Counted from the stretch's first letter, positions 1 to 9,447 are shown. The stretch is DNA of 59,843 nt from UPXZ01 sp964634605 (GCA_964634605.1 CAZWLJ010000012.1:1-59843); one strand, 5' to 3'. Notes: generated from the sequence alone by a model not told the origin. Made by a program: numbers and translations.

Positions 1-2
1 AA

Positions 3-1055
3 GGTAACGGAACTTTGGAGCCTAACGAGTGGACACACCGGATTTATAAGAATGACGGAGGAACTTTCACCGAAGCATTTTTCTATGAACGAAGCCGTCA
101 GTTTTCCATTGGCGGAGCCAGTATTTTGCAGGATATGGATAATGATGGCGATGTGGATGTCCTTTTTGGTGGGTTTAGCGACAGATTAATCCCCAATCGG
201 AGGCAAAAAACGTATGTGTATATGAACAACTATGAAGATATTACGTTAGCTTACGAAAATTTTCACGAGAACTATTTTCTGAGCAATCAATATCTGCCGG
301 GAATGTCTGAACAGGACTTTGAAATAGCAGACATGAATGGAGATTTCAAACCAGATTTCATTTATATGGGTTTCAATGAAGGATATGCTGATAATCCGGT
401 TGGTGCAAATCGTGTAATTGCAGGATGGTCACCAAGCCCAGATGATCAGGGACTTTACATGTCCCCTTACGTTAAATTGACTGCTCCGGTAGATTTAAGT
501 TCGTCTGTTGAAGTTAACGGAAAAACCAGAAAAGTGGTACTTAGTTGGAGTGAGCCGCTCAATATAGGCATGAAGAAAAGTACTACTTATAATTTGGCCC
601 TAAGAAATAAGACAACAAGTAAATGGCTTTACAATCCCATGGCAATAATGGGAGGAGAGAATGACGGCTGGCGAAAAGTGAATCGGATGGGTAATATGTT
701 TTTAAATAAAAAAATTGAACTGAATCTTCCGGAAGGCAACTATGAGTGGACTGTTCAGGCAGTGGATGCAGCAAGATTTGGGGGCAGTTTTGCACCTGTA
801 AAAGTGTTTAATATAGCAACAGACTTTCCGGAAATCTATACATTTAAACCAACAATCAACTGCAATAATAAGTCAATAAGTATCCGAAATACTTCTTCTG
901 AAAAAATTAGATTGAAAGTATTTTCAATTCTTGGGCAGAAGATAATTGAAAAGGATTTTTTCTCTTTCTATAATTTTAATTTGGAAACAGGTGTATATGT
1001 TGCAATTTTGGAAAGTAATATAGGGATTTATAATACAAAACTACTTATAAAATGA
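3..1055 (+). CDS. Secreted FG-GAP/VCBS-repeat-like protein with T9SS sorting domain (5' end missing)
   Basis: The reading frame is open to the left edge of the window, so only the C-terminal ~350 residues are present; a TTG near position 15 is only an internal codon. Two Asp/Asn/Gly-rich calcium-binding-like repeats are visible (DMDNDGDVDVLFGG and, later, IADMNGDFKPDF), typical of FG-GAP/VCBS beta-propeller blades. They are followed by an Ig/FN3-like stretch (APVDLSSSVEVNG onward). The last ~70 residues resemble a type A T9SS C-terminal sorting domain (a VFSILGQKI motif, then a GVYVAIL strand and a basic end), so the protein is probably exported and anchored at the cell surface. Base composition is AT-rich, like the next gene and unlike the rest of the window. 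Substrate or partner is unknown. Confidence 0.75.
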   Translation, partial: GNGTLEPNEWTHRIYKNDGGTFTEAFFYERSRQFSIGGASILQDMDNDGDVDVLFGGFSDRLIPNRRQKTYVYMNNYEDITLAYENFHENYFLSNQYLPGMSEQDFEIADMNGDFKPDFIYMGFNEGYADNPVGANRVIAGWSPSPDDQGLYMSPYVKLTAPVDLSSSVEVNGKTRKVVLSWSEPLNIGMKKSTTYNLALRNKTTSKWLYNPMAIMGGENDGWRKVNRMGNMFLNKKIELNLPEGNYEWTVQAVDAARFGGSFAPVKVFNIATDFPEIYTFKPTINCNNKSISIRNTSSEKIRLKVFSILGQKIIEKDFFSFYNFNLETGVYVAILESNIGIYNTKLLIK

Positions 1056-1338
1056 ATCATTCATATTTAATAAGAATTATTAATAATAACTTTGTATATT
1101 TGTATCAACAATTCAAACTCCATATTCATATGATTTCCTTTTTTTTGATAAATTTCTCTCTGAATTGATACGATTTTAAGTTTGAGATATAATATCGAAT
1201 TTTACCATTACATATTTGTAAAATAAAACAAATAGGTTTAACATGTTGAACAAGAGACATTTTTGATAAGATATCAATTAGAAATTGTCAAATTTTGTAA
1301 TTTTATGGTAATATTTTTCCCTTTATAAAGTTTTATAT
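1056..1338. other. AT-rich intergenic region with two TAnnTTTG boxes
   Basis: No coding frame of note is seen. TAACTTTG (1087-1094) and TATATTTG (1095-1102) lie back to back and each fits the Bacteroidota -7 consensus. They sit ~240 bases before the next start codon, so either the CotH gene has a long leader or these are chance matches in AT-rich DNA. Confidence 0.3.
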
Positions 1339-3327
1339 ATGAAGCATCTTATTGTTTTAAAACCACTTTTGTTATCATTGATTATTTCATTTTCTATTAT
1401 CAGTTTGTATGGACAAAAACTAACAGGAAGAGTGATCGGAACCTTAAATAGTTTCGACTATTATAATAATATCTGTTCGCAAACTGTAAACAATTCAAAT
1501 AATGCTTTTGATGGAGACATCAATACTTATTTTGCTGGTTGTGATCGAAACAATGCTTGGGTGGGTCTAGATTTGGAAGAACCACATATAATTACTGAAA
1601 TTGCTTATTGTCCAAGAACAGATATGCAAGACTGGTTAATGCTTGGTGTATTCGAAGGATCAAATAATCCGGATTTTGGAGATGCAATTCCAATTTTTGT
1701 TATTACTCAAAATCCTGAAAATAAAAAACTTACTAAACAAGTTTTGCATAGTTCACGTGCTTTTAGATATGTACGCTACATTGGACCTAATAATACACGT
1801 GGAAATATTTCTGAAGTTGAGTTCTATGGATTCAAATCTGCTGGTAATAATTCAAAATTATTTCAAACAACTAATTTACCCTCAGTAATAATTCACACTG
1901 AAAACGGAAAAGATGTCGTAGTAAAAGACCTTTATCTTAAAGGGATTATTTCAATAATATCAGAAGAGGGAACTGAAATTTATACTGATAGTTTGGAAAT
2001 AAAGGGACGTGGCAATGCAAGTTGGAATTTTCCTAAAAAACCGTATAGACTTAAATTATACAATAAAGCCAATTTACTTGGAATGCCTGCCAATGAAAAA
2101 AACTGGACATTGATCAGTAATTACGGAGATAAGACACTCATGCGAAATCTTCTAGCCTTTGATTTGAGTCGAAGAGTCGATATGCCTTACACACCTGCAG
2201 GAAAATCAGTTGATTTATTTCTGAACGGAGAATACAAAGGCACTTATCAGTTATGCGATCAGATAGAAGTTGCTTCAAAAAGAGTTTCAATTGAAAAGAT
2301 GCCTACTGCTACATCAACACTTCCAGATCTTTCCGGAGGTTATTTGATTGAAATGGATGCTTATGCCTACAATGAGATTTCCTGGTTTGAATCTCAGCAA
2401 AGCAGAATTCCTGTCACAATAAAATATCCTAAAGACGATGAGATAACGAGTGTTCAAAGAAATTATATTGTTAAACATTTTAATCAAATGGAAATCTCGG
2501 TATTTTCCTCAAACTATATTCATCCTACACAAGGTTTTCGAAAGTATCTCGATACTGAAAGCTTTTTACGTCATTTTTTAATTGGTGAAATGAGTGGTAA
2601 TACTGATACTTACTGGAGTGTATATATGTATAAATATAGAAATTTAACCAATGATCCATTAAAAAACAAATTCTATTTTGGACCAGTTTGGGATTATGAT
2701 ATTGCATTTGAAAACGACTCTAGAACATATCCCATTAATCTGAACAAAGAATGGATTTATAATTCTACCGGAAGTAATGCAAACGGAATTAGAGGTTGGG
2801 TAAATCGTTTATTCTCTGATCCTCAGATGATGGTAGATTTAAGAAGAATTTATGCAGATTACCGAAACAAAAATGTGCTTTCAGCTGAAGTATTGTTGAA
2901 CGTAGTAGATCAATTTGCTGCTGAAATTAATCATTCACAACAGTTAAATTTTATACGTTGGAATATTCTTAATCAAAAAGTACATATGAATTTTCAGGCT
3001 TTGGGAAGTTACCAGGCAGAAGTTGATGCAATGAAGAAATTCATAAAAGATAGAGTAATTTGGATGGACAATAAATTAAATTATGTACCTAGTAGTGTTC
3101 CTCTTTCCAATTCTCCATCTATTAGTTATTGGAATCAAGATGGTGTGATATATATTAAAGGTTTTGAACATAATTCATTGATTAGTATTTATGATGTTAC
3201 TGGAAGAAATCTATTGCATCAAAAAGCTAATTACGAATTTTCTACAAATTTAAAGCCTGGCATTTACTATATCAGAATTTTGGAAAATTCTTTACATGAA
3301 AATATAATAAAGTGTGTTGTTCGTTAA
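1339..3327 (+). CDS. Secreted CotH-kinase-family protein with discoidin-like N-terminus and T9SS sorting domain
   Basis: A signal peptide (basic start, hydrophobic core to about residue 25) is followed by a discoidin/F5-8C-like beta-sandwich (about 30-165, with NNAWVGLDL and AFRYVRYIG motifs). Next is a CotH domain (about 185-560): GRGNASWNFPKKPYRLKL, then KNWTLISNYGDKTLMRN, then FGPVWDYDIAFEND. CotH proteins are atypical protein kinases known from spore coats, and the family is common in secreted bacterial proteins. The last ~70 residues look like a T9SS sorting domain (ISIYDVTGRNLL, then GIYYIRIL). Export would need the type IX machinery, of which SprA is encoded at 18.6 kb. The target of the putative kinase is unknown. 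The gene is clearly AT-richer than genes to its right. Confidence 0.85.
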   Translation: MKHLIVLKPLLLSLIISFSIISLYGQKLTGRVIGTLNSFDYYNNICSQTVNNSNNAFDGDINTYFAGCDRNNAWVGLDLEEPHIITEIAYCPRTDMQDWLMLGVFEGSNNPDFGDAIPIFVITQNPENKKLTKQVLHSSRAFRYVRYIGPNNTRGNISEVEFYGFKSAGNNSKLFQTTNLPSVIIHTENGKDVVVKDLYLKGIISIISEEGTEIYTDSLEIKGRGNASWNFPKKPYRLKLYNKANLLGMPANEKNWTLISNYGDKTLMRNLLAFDLSRRVDMPYTPAGKSVDLFLNGEYKGTYQLCDQIEVASKRVSIEKMPTATSTLPDLSGGYLIEMDAYAYNEISWFESQQSRIPVTIKYPKDDEITSVQRNYIVKHFNQMEISVFSSNYIHPTQGFRKYLDTESFLRHFLIGEMSGNTDTYWSVYMYKYRNLTNDPLKNKFYFGPVWDYDIAFENDSRTYPINLNKEWIYNSTGSNANGIRGWVNRLFSDPQMMVDLRRIYADYRNKNVLSAEVLLNVVDQFAAEINHSQQLNFIRWNILNQKVHMNFQALGSYQAEVDAMKKFIKDRVIWMDNKLNYVPSSVPLSNSPSISYWNQDGVIYIKGFEHNSLISIYDVTGRNLLHQKANYEFSTNLKPGIYYIRILENSLHENIIKCVVR

Positions 3328-3744
3328 CTATTTATTTAAGACTTAGCCTTTTTAAGAGAATTTTTTTATTTCAAAATTATATGACTTGATGCTTGCTGTA
3401 TCCGCAATTAACGTCAAAAGGATAATGAACAAATGGCAATCCTCTTTTTGGCTCGAAATTAAAAAGCAAATTGTTGATTTGGTAAACGTTGTGTTTTTCC
3501 AAATCAACAATCAAACAATACATAAATGGGCTTTCAAAGGCTCGACTAGTTAGATTTTGCAGAATCTTCTTATGATGTGAATGAAAACATATTTCTTTTG
3601 ATCAACTTTGAAGGGTGAAAAATGATAACACAAAACTACGATGAAGCAGTAAAATAAATGATTTTATGTGGTGCAAATGTGGTGCAAATTCATCAAATAA
3701 AAAACGCAACTGATTGATATTCAGCTGCGTTTGTCTTTTGTAAG
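3328..3744. other. Intergenic debris with inverted and tandem repeats beside tRNA-Phe
   Basis: Between the CotH gene and the tRNA there is no convincing gene. A frame on the minus strand is open from 3601 to a stop at 3377 (a start at 3523 would give 48 residues with protein-like composition), and on the plus strand 3425-3553 could encode 42 residues. A perfect 12-bp inverted repeat (3471-3482 and 3499-3510) lies in both. GTGGTGCAAAT is repeated twice in tandem at 3668-3689. Together with the AT-rich DNA to the left and the tRNA 3' end to the right, this looks like the remains of an integrated element, but no integrase gene is present in the window. Confidence 0.4.
3668..3689 (+). repeat. Tandem 11-bp direct repeat (GTGGTGCAAAT x2)
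   Basis: Two perfect back-to-back copies, 3668-3678 and 3679-3689, about 55 bases from the 3' end of tRNA-Phe. Short direct repeats beside a tRNA 3' end are what arm-type binding sites of a tyrosine integrase look like. That reading is inference. Confidence 0.5.
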
Positions 3745-3817
3745 TGGTACCACCAGGAATCGAACCGGGGACACAAGGATTTTCAGTCCTTTGCTCTACC
3801 AACTGAGCTATGGTACC
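3745..3817 (-). tRNA. tRNA-Phe (GAA)
   Basis: Reading the minus strand from 3817, a 7-bp acceptor stem (GGTACCA with TGGTACC), D-arm GCTC..GAGC, anticodon stem-loop AAGGA-CTGAAAA-TCCTT with anticodon GAA, and T-arm with TTCGATT loop are visible. The discriminator base is A and CCA is not encoded. The T-stem (CCCGG with CCTGG) has a central C-U mismatch, so it is not perfect. It stands alone, close to an AT-rich segment with integration-like repeats. Confidence 0.93.
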
Positions 3818-3981
3818 ATTTTTTGTTTTGAGAGTGCAAATGTAAGGCAAAATTTTGAAATGAAAAAATATTTTCGAAAAATATCTGTAATTCTTTTTTT
3901 ACTTACCTGAAATACAGAATAGTTTACCCGATAAAAAATTTAATAAATCCAAACAGATTAGATGAATGAAGCCAAAATATT

Positions 3982-3989
3982 TAACTTTG
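3982..3989 (+). promoter_or_regulatory. Putative -7 box (TAACTTTG) for the K+/H+ antiporter
   Basis: Matches the Bacteroidota -7 consensus TAnnTTTG and lies 23 bases before the ATG at 4013. No TTG is found at the expected upstream distance. Confidence 0.45.
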
Positions 3990-4012
3990 CATAAAAATAA
4001 AAATAAGAATAT

Positions 4013-5509
4013 ATGGCAATAACTATTGAGATTTTCTTATTAATCATTTCAGTGCTGATTTTTATCAGTTTGCTCGTGGGGAAAATGGGAAGCCGTTTTG
4101 GAGTGCCTACCTTATTGCTTTTCCTCCTGATTGGTATTTTATTTGGGAGCGATGGCCTGGGCATTCAGTTCAACTCGCCGAAAATTGCACAGGCAATCGG
4201 CGTGGTGGCATTGAACATTATCCTTTTCTCGGGCGGGATGGATACGCGGTTGTCGGAAGTAAAACCCATTGCAGTTCAGGGACTTGTGTTAGCTACCGTG
4301 GGCGTGCTGTTAACAGCTTTGATTACCGGCATTTTTATTTTCTGGCTGACAAATAATTTTTTCAACGTGGTAACTTTCACTTTGCTGGAGTCTTTGTTGC
4401 TTGCCAGTGTGATGTCATCCACCGATTCGGCTTCGGTTTTTTCAATTTTGCGGTCCAAAAACCTTTCGCTGAAAGAAAACCTGCGCCCGATGCTCGAATT
4501 TGAAAGCGGAAGTAACGATCCCATGGCATATATGCTATCCATCGTGCTGATTCAGCTTATCCAGTCACCCGAATTCAATGCCTGGGCTGCTGTATGGATG
4601 TTTGTAAAGCAATTGGTTCTTGGTGGCCTGGGCGGGTATTTTTTAGGAAAAATATTTGTACGGATTATCAATCGAATTAATCTGGACAACGATGCTCTTT
4701 ATTCAGTATTGCTTATTACACTGATGTTTTTCCTGTTCGGATTCACATCATTCATAGGTGGAAACGGATATCTGGCTGTATATGTGGGAGGTTTGTTTAT
4801 TGGCAACAGCCGGTTTGTTCACAAGCGAAGTTCTCTGAAATTTTTCGACGGGATGACCTGGCTGGTACAAATAATCATGTTCCTCACTCTTGGTTTACTT
4901 GTCAATCCTTCCGAGTTGTTTCCAATAGCTGGTGTAGGCATTGTTGTGGCATTGTTTATGATTTTTGTCTCTCGTCCGGTTACGGTTCATGCCTGCCTCA
5001 TCCCTTTCCGCAAACTATCCCTCAAAGCCCGCAATTATATTTCATGGGTGGGATTGCGCGGAGCCGTACCGATTATTTTCGCCACATATCCCTGGATATC
5101 GGATATTGCTAATTCCAAAACGATATTTAATATCGTATTTTTTATAACGATTATTTCTTTGCTCGTGCAGGGAACCACAGTCAGCTCAATGGCCAAATGG
5201 CTGAAACTTTCGGAAAAAGTACCACGTAAACGCAAACTGAAGAATTTTGATGTGGAAATAGCTGACGAGATAAAATCATACATGAGTGAAATTTCCATTA
5301 AAAACGAATATCTGGCAAACGGATCGCGACTGATGGACCTGAACGTGCCCGATAATACGCTCATAGCCATGGTGAAACGCGGCGATCAGTATTTTATACC
5401 ACGTGGAAATACCGAATTGCATGTCGGCGATAGAATTCTGGTCATTACAGATGATGAAAAATCGCTGGAAGTAACTTACCAGTATATGAAAGGCGGAGAA
5501 AAATCCTGA
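4013..5509 (+). CDS. Potassium/proton antiporter, CPA1 family, with RCK-C (TrkA-C) domain
   Basis: The 498-residue protein has a long membrane part (about residues 1-390, roughly a dozen hydrophobic segments) with CPA1-type signatures such as a SSTDSASVFSILR segment and FESGSNDPMAYML, where the paired acidic residues expected for ion exchange are visible. The last ~80 residues (LANGSRLMDLNVPDNTL..., GDRILVITDD) form a TrkA-C/RCK-C regulatory domain. This architecture matches NhaP2/CvrA-type K+/H+ antiporters of the inner membrane, which expel K+ and help with pH and osmotic balance. It has its own strong terminator and appears monocistronic. The ion specificity is inferred from architecture only. 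Confidence 0.85.
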   Translation: MAITIEIFLLIISVLIFISLLVGKMGSRFGVPTLLLFLLIGILFGSDGLGIQFNSPKIAQAIGVVALNIILFSGGMDTRLSEVKPIAVQGLVLATVGVLLTALITGIFIFWLTNNFFNVVTFTLLESLLLASVMSSTDSASVFSILRSKNLSLKENLRPMLEFESGSNDPMAYMLSIVLIQLIQSPEFNAWAAVWMFVKQLVLGGLGGYFLGKIFVRIINRINLDNDALYSVLLITLMFFLFGFTSFIGGNGYLAVYVGGLFIGNSRFVHKRSSLKFFDGMTWLVQIIMFLTLGLLVNPSELFPIAGVGIVVALFMIFVSRPVTVHACLIPFRKLSLKARNYISWVGLRGAVPIIFATYPWISDIANSKTIFNIVFFITIISLLVQGTTVSSMAKWLKLSEKVPRKRKLKNFDVEIADEIKSYMSEISIKNEYLANGSRLMDLNVPDNTLIAMVKRGDQYFIPRGNTELHVGDRILVITDDEKSLEVTYQYMKGGEKS

Positions 5510-5545
5510 TTTTTTATTCGTTAATGATATGGAAAAAAAATGGTA

Positions 5546-5583
5546 AACTCTGCAAAAGTTTATATTTTTGCGGAGTTTTTTTA
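5546..5583 (+). terminator. Rho-independent terminator after the K+/H+ antiporter
   Basis: A 12-bp stem (5546-5557 with 5566-5577, one G-T wobble) and 8-base loop, followed by a run of T. Confidence 0.8.
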
Positions 5584-5643
5584 AATAAATGCTAATACTA
5601 CGCCAAATCCCTTAGTTTGGTCTGTCAAAATAAAAAAATCACT

Positions 5644-8600
5644 ATGCAAAAATCAAAAATTTTAATTGCTTTCCTTTTTGTTTCTTTATTTGTTAATCTA
5701 ACTGCACAAACTGCGGCAGGTCAGATAGAACAGGTTCGGAAAAAAAATCCTCAGACTGTAGAAATTAGTTATTCAAACGGACAGAAAATGCTTCTCGATT
5801 TTTACGGGGATAATATCTTCCGTATGTTTCAACACAATTCCGGGCTTGAAATGTTTGACCCGAAAGCTGAACCACCCGCGAAAATCCTGCTCGGCAACTC
5901 CCGCAGGAATGTTGAGAAACTGGAAGTGGAAGACGACGGAATGTCAGCTAAGGTAACCACAACAGCTATTCAGGTTGTTTTCGACAAAAAAACATCTCTC
6001 TTCAACGTGCGGAATCTGAAAACCAACAAAACGGTCGTTCAGTCGGCAGCTCCAGTTCTGTTTGAGAAAGACCGGGTTCAGCTTGCATTGAAAGAAAATC
6101 CGGATGAATATTTTTTTGGCGGCGGTGTGCAAAACGGACGTTTTTCGCACAAGGGAAAATCCATTGCCATCGAAAATCAGAATAGCTGGACCGATGGCGG
6201 AGTAGCTTCACCCACCCCCTTTTACTGGTCAACCAATGGCTACGGGTTTATGTGGTACACTTTCAAACGTGGTGTGTATGATTTCGGGATGAAAGCCAAA
6301 GAAACTGTCACACTCTATCATGTAACCGATTATCTGGACGTTTTCTTTATGATAAACGATGACGTGGTACCGTTGCTCAATGATTTTTATCAACTGACCG
6401 GAAAACCGGTCCTGATTCCGAAATTTGGTTTTTATGAAGGACATTTGAACGCCTACAACCGCGATTACTGGACTGAGGATGAAAAAGGAATTCTTTTTGA
6501 AGACGGAAAGAGATACCGGGAAAGCCAGAAAAACAACGGCGGAGTGAAGGAAAGCCTTAACGGCGAACTGAACAATTACATGTTTTCGGCGCGGGCAGTC
6601 ATTGACCGTTACAAAAACCACGATATGCCACTTGGATGGATTCTGCCCAACGATGGTTATGGAGCAGGATACGGACAAACATCATCCCTCGGGGGAAACA
6701 TCGGGAACCTGAAAGAATTCGGAAATTATGCCCGGCAAAACGGTGTGCAGATTGGTCTCTGGACACAATCGGACCTGCATCCGAAAGAAGGCGTGGAGCC
6801 ATTGCTGCAGAGAGATATTACAAATGAAATGATCGTTGCCGGAGTTAGCGTGCTCAAAACAGATGTTGCCTGGGTGGGAGCAGGTTATTCGTTCGGACTG
6901 AACGGAATACAGGATGTGGCCAGCATTATGTCAAAATACGCGATTACAGCCCGTCCGTTTATCATTTCACTCGACGGATGGGCCGGAACACAGCACTACG
7001 CAACCATCTGGACAGGCGACCAGACCGGCGGCCAGTGGGAATACATCCGTTTTCATATTCCAACGTATATCGGTTCAGGCTTATCAGGCCAGCCGAATAT
7101 CTGCTCGGATATGGACGGAATCTTTGGCGGTAACAATCCGGTGGTCAATATCCGCGATTTCCAGTGGAAATCCTTCACGCTGATGCAGCTGAACATGGAC
7201 GGATGGGGAAGCAACGAGAAATATCCTCACGCACTTGGCGAACCTGCCGCCTCCATTAACCGAAACTATCTGAAACTTAAATCCGAGTTGCTTCCTTATG
7301 CATACAGTGTTGCACGTCAGTCGGTTGACGGGCTGCCCTCGATCCGCGCCATGTTTCTCGAAGAAAAAAACCAGTATACTCTGGGCAAAAGCACACAGTA
7401 TCAGTATATGTTCGGACCTGCTTTTCTTGTAGCGCCGGTTTATAAAAATACCCGGTCGGATGCACAGGGAAATGATATCCGGAATAATATATATCTGCCT
7501 GCAGGAACCTGGGTGGACTATTTCACCGGACAGATTTACCAGGGCGGCAGAATTATCAACAACGTAGAAACTCCTGTCTGGAAATTACCAGTATTTGTGA
7601 AAAACGGATCTGTTATCCCGATGACAAATCCGAATAATAATCCTTCGGAAGCAGACCAAACCAAACGAATTTATGAAATTTATCCTTTTGGTAATTCTTC
7701 GTTTACCGAATACGACGACGACGGTATGTCAACCGATTACCTGAACGGAAAATTTACCGAAACAACGATTGCTTCCTCTGTTAATTCAGGAACGGCTCAG
7801 ATAACAATTAGCCCTGCAAAAGGTGATTTCAATGGATTCGTGAAAGAAAAATCAACAGAGTTCAGGATTAACGTGAGCCGGAAACCGAAAAAACTGGCAG
7901 CCACTATCGGTGGTAAAATAATAAGGCTGAAAGAAGTCTCCACACTCGCCGGTTACCTTAAAGGTTCGAATGTGTATTTTTATAATCAGGCACCCGATAT
8001 GAATCGTTTTGCAACACCCGGAAGTAATTTCGGACGTCAAAAAATAGTCAGAAATCCCCAGGTATGGGTGAAAACAGGCAAAACCGACATTTCTGTAAAT
8101 ACGGTTACTTTACAGGTGAAAGGCTTCGAGTTCAGTACACCCGATCCTTTGCTGCGAAATACAGGTGCTTTATCAGCTCCCGAAGGTGTGCACGTTGCTG
8201 ATAGTAACGCCACTGCTTATACATTGCAGCCAGTCTGGAACAAGGTAGCTAACGCCGACTATTATGAAATTGAAATGAACGGCATGCTTTACTCTACTAT
8301 AAAGGATTGCTCGTTGATATTTGAAGATTTGCAGCCCGAAACGGCCTATGATTTCAAACTGCGGGCAGTAAATAAAAGCGGCGTTTCCGAATGGGTTGCT
8401 TTCAAAGCATCGACCCAGTCAGACCCGCTGCAATATGCTATCCGGAAAATTACGGGTGTGAACACTGCCGAAATGCAGCCCGGCGAAAGGATGAACAAAC
8501 TGTTTGATTTTGACGAAGGTACCATGATGCACACCAAATACGAATTGAATGCAGTTCCATTCGAAATGGTAATGGACCTGAAAACAATAAATCAGCTGGA

Positions 8601-9447
8601 CAAACTGGTATATGTACCCCGAAACAGCGGTAAAAACGGTATGTTACAGCAGGGACAGGTGTTGTATAGTAACGACAACCTTAACTGGACCGAAGCAGGC
8701 TCGTTTGACTGGAAAACCGATTCGGAAAACAAAACATTTGTTTTTGAAAAACAGCCCGTTGCCAGGTATGTGAAAATGGTTGTGAAAAAGGCCGTCGGCA
8801 ATTTTGGATCGGGCAGGGAACTCTATGTTTTCAAAGTTCCGGGAAGCGAAAGTTATATGCCGGGGGATATCAATAATGACAAATTAATCGACAATAACGA
8901 TCTGACCTCGTATCTGAATTATACAGGATTGCGATTGGGCGACGGCGACTTCGAGGGATACGTGAGCCGCGGCGATGTGAATAAGAACAACTTGATTGAC
9001 GCATATGATATTTCCAATGTGGCGACACAACTGGAAGACGGAGTGGATTGGGAAGAAAAAGAAAAAGTAACCGGGAAACTGGTGATCAGTCCGGCAAAAC
9101 AGAGTTATAAAGCGGGTGAAATTGTCGAGATTACTGTCAGCGGACAGGACCTGAAATCAGTGAATGCCCTCAGTCTTGCACTTCCGTACAATAGCAGCGA
9201 ATATGAATTTGTTGGAATTAAAATGCTGAATATGAATAATATGCAAAACTTCACCAACGACCGTCTGCATACCGGTGGCGAAAAAGTGCTTTATCCCGCA
9301 TTCGTGAATGTGGGCGCTCAGCCTTCACTCGAAGGAAGTGAAAAATTATTTGTTATACAGTTCAAAGCCCGGAAAGCCGTGAAATTCGGATTAACGCCCC
9401 TCCATGGAATGCTCGTGGATAAAAATTTAAACTCAGTGGCTTTCTGA
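5644..9447 (+). CDS. Secreted GH31 alpha-glycosidase with FN3, discoidin, dockerin and cohesin-like modules
   Basis: The ATG at 5644 starts a clear signal peptide (MQKSKILIAFLFVSLFVN); an in-frame TTG at 5617 would bury it, so I chose 5644 (1267 residues). A GH31 N-terminal beta domain is followed by the TIM barrel. The likely nucleophile is Asp407 (VLKTDVAWVG) and the acid/base Asp459 (IWTGDQTGG). A DUF5110-like domain (about 670-745), FN3 (about 845-925), F5/8-type discoidin domain (about 930-1070), a two-repeat dockerin with calcium-binding loops (about 1074-1130: GDINNDKLIDNND and GDVNKNNLIDAYD) and a cohesin-like beta domain (about 1137-1267) follow. GH31 enzymes cleave alpha-glucosides, alpha-xylosides or related bonds; the substrate here is not determinable. 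There is no T9SS sorting domain at the C-terminus. It ends in a bidirectional terminator and is alone in its transcript. Confidence 0.88.
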   Translation: MQKSKILIAFLFVSLFVNLTAQTAAGQIEQVRKKNPQTVEISYSNGQKMLLDFYGDNIFRMFQHNSGLEMFDPKAEPPAKILLGNSRRNVEKLEVEDDGMSAKVTTTAIQVVFDKKTSLFNVRNLKTNKTVVQSAAPVLFEKDRVQLALKENPDEYFFGGGVQNGRFSHKGKSIAIENQNSWTDGGVASPTPFYWSTNGYGFMWYTFKRGVYDFGMKAKETVTLYHVTDYLDVFFMINDDVVPLLNDFYQLTGKPVLIPKFGFYEGHLNAYNRDYWTEDEKGILFEDGKRYRESQKNNGGVKESLNGELNNYMFSARAVIDRYKNHDMPLGWILPNDGYGAGYGQTSSLGGNIGNLKEFGNYARQNGVQIGLWTQSDLHPKEGVEPLLQRDITNEMIVAGVSVLKTDVAWVGAGYSFGLNGIQDVASIMSKYAITARPFIISLDGWAGTQHYATIWTGDQTGGQWEYIRFHIPTYIGSGLSGQPNICSDMDGIFGGNNPVVNIRDFQWKSFTLMQLNMDGWGSNEKYPHALGEPAASINRNYLKLKSELLPYAYSVARQSVDGLPSIRAMFLEEKNQYTLGKSTQYQYMFGPAFLVAPVYKNTRSDAQGNDIRNNIYLPAGTWVDYFTGQIYQGGRIINNVETPVWKLPVFVKNGSVIPMTNPNNNPSEADQTKRIYEIYPFGNSSFTEYDDDGMSTDYLNGKFTETTIASSVNSGTAQITISPAKGDFNGFVKEKSTEFRINVSRKPKKLAATIGGKIIRLKEVSTLAGYLKGSNVYFYNQAPDMNRFATPGSNFGRQKIVRNPQVWVKTGKTDISVNTVTLQVKGFEFSTPDPLLRNTGALSAPEGVHVADSNATAYTLQPVWNKVANADYYEIEMNGMLYSTIKDCSLIFEDLQPETAYDFKLRAVNKSGVSEWVAFKASTQSDPLQYAIRKITGVNTAEMQPGERMNKLFDFDEGTMMHTKYELNAVPFEMVMDLKTINQLDKLVYVPRNSGKNGMLQQGQVLYSNDNLNWTEAGSFDWKTDSENKTFVFEKQPVARYVKMVVKKAVGNFGSGRELYVFKVPGSESYMPGDINNDKLIDNNDLTSYLNYTGLRLGDGDFEGYVSRGDVNKNNLIDAYDISNVATQLEDGVDWEEKEKVTGKLVISPAKQSYKAGEIVEITVSGQDLKSVNALSLALPYNSSEYEFVGIKMLNMNNMQNFTNDRLHTGGEKVLYPAFVNVGAQPSLEGSEKLFVIQFKARKAVKFGLTPLHGMLVDKNLNSVAF

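Noticed and set aside
5617..5643. TTG start of GH31 at 5617
   Set aside because: It adds nine residues before an ordinary signal peptide and an ATG.
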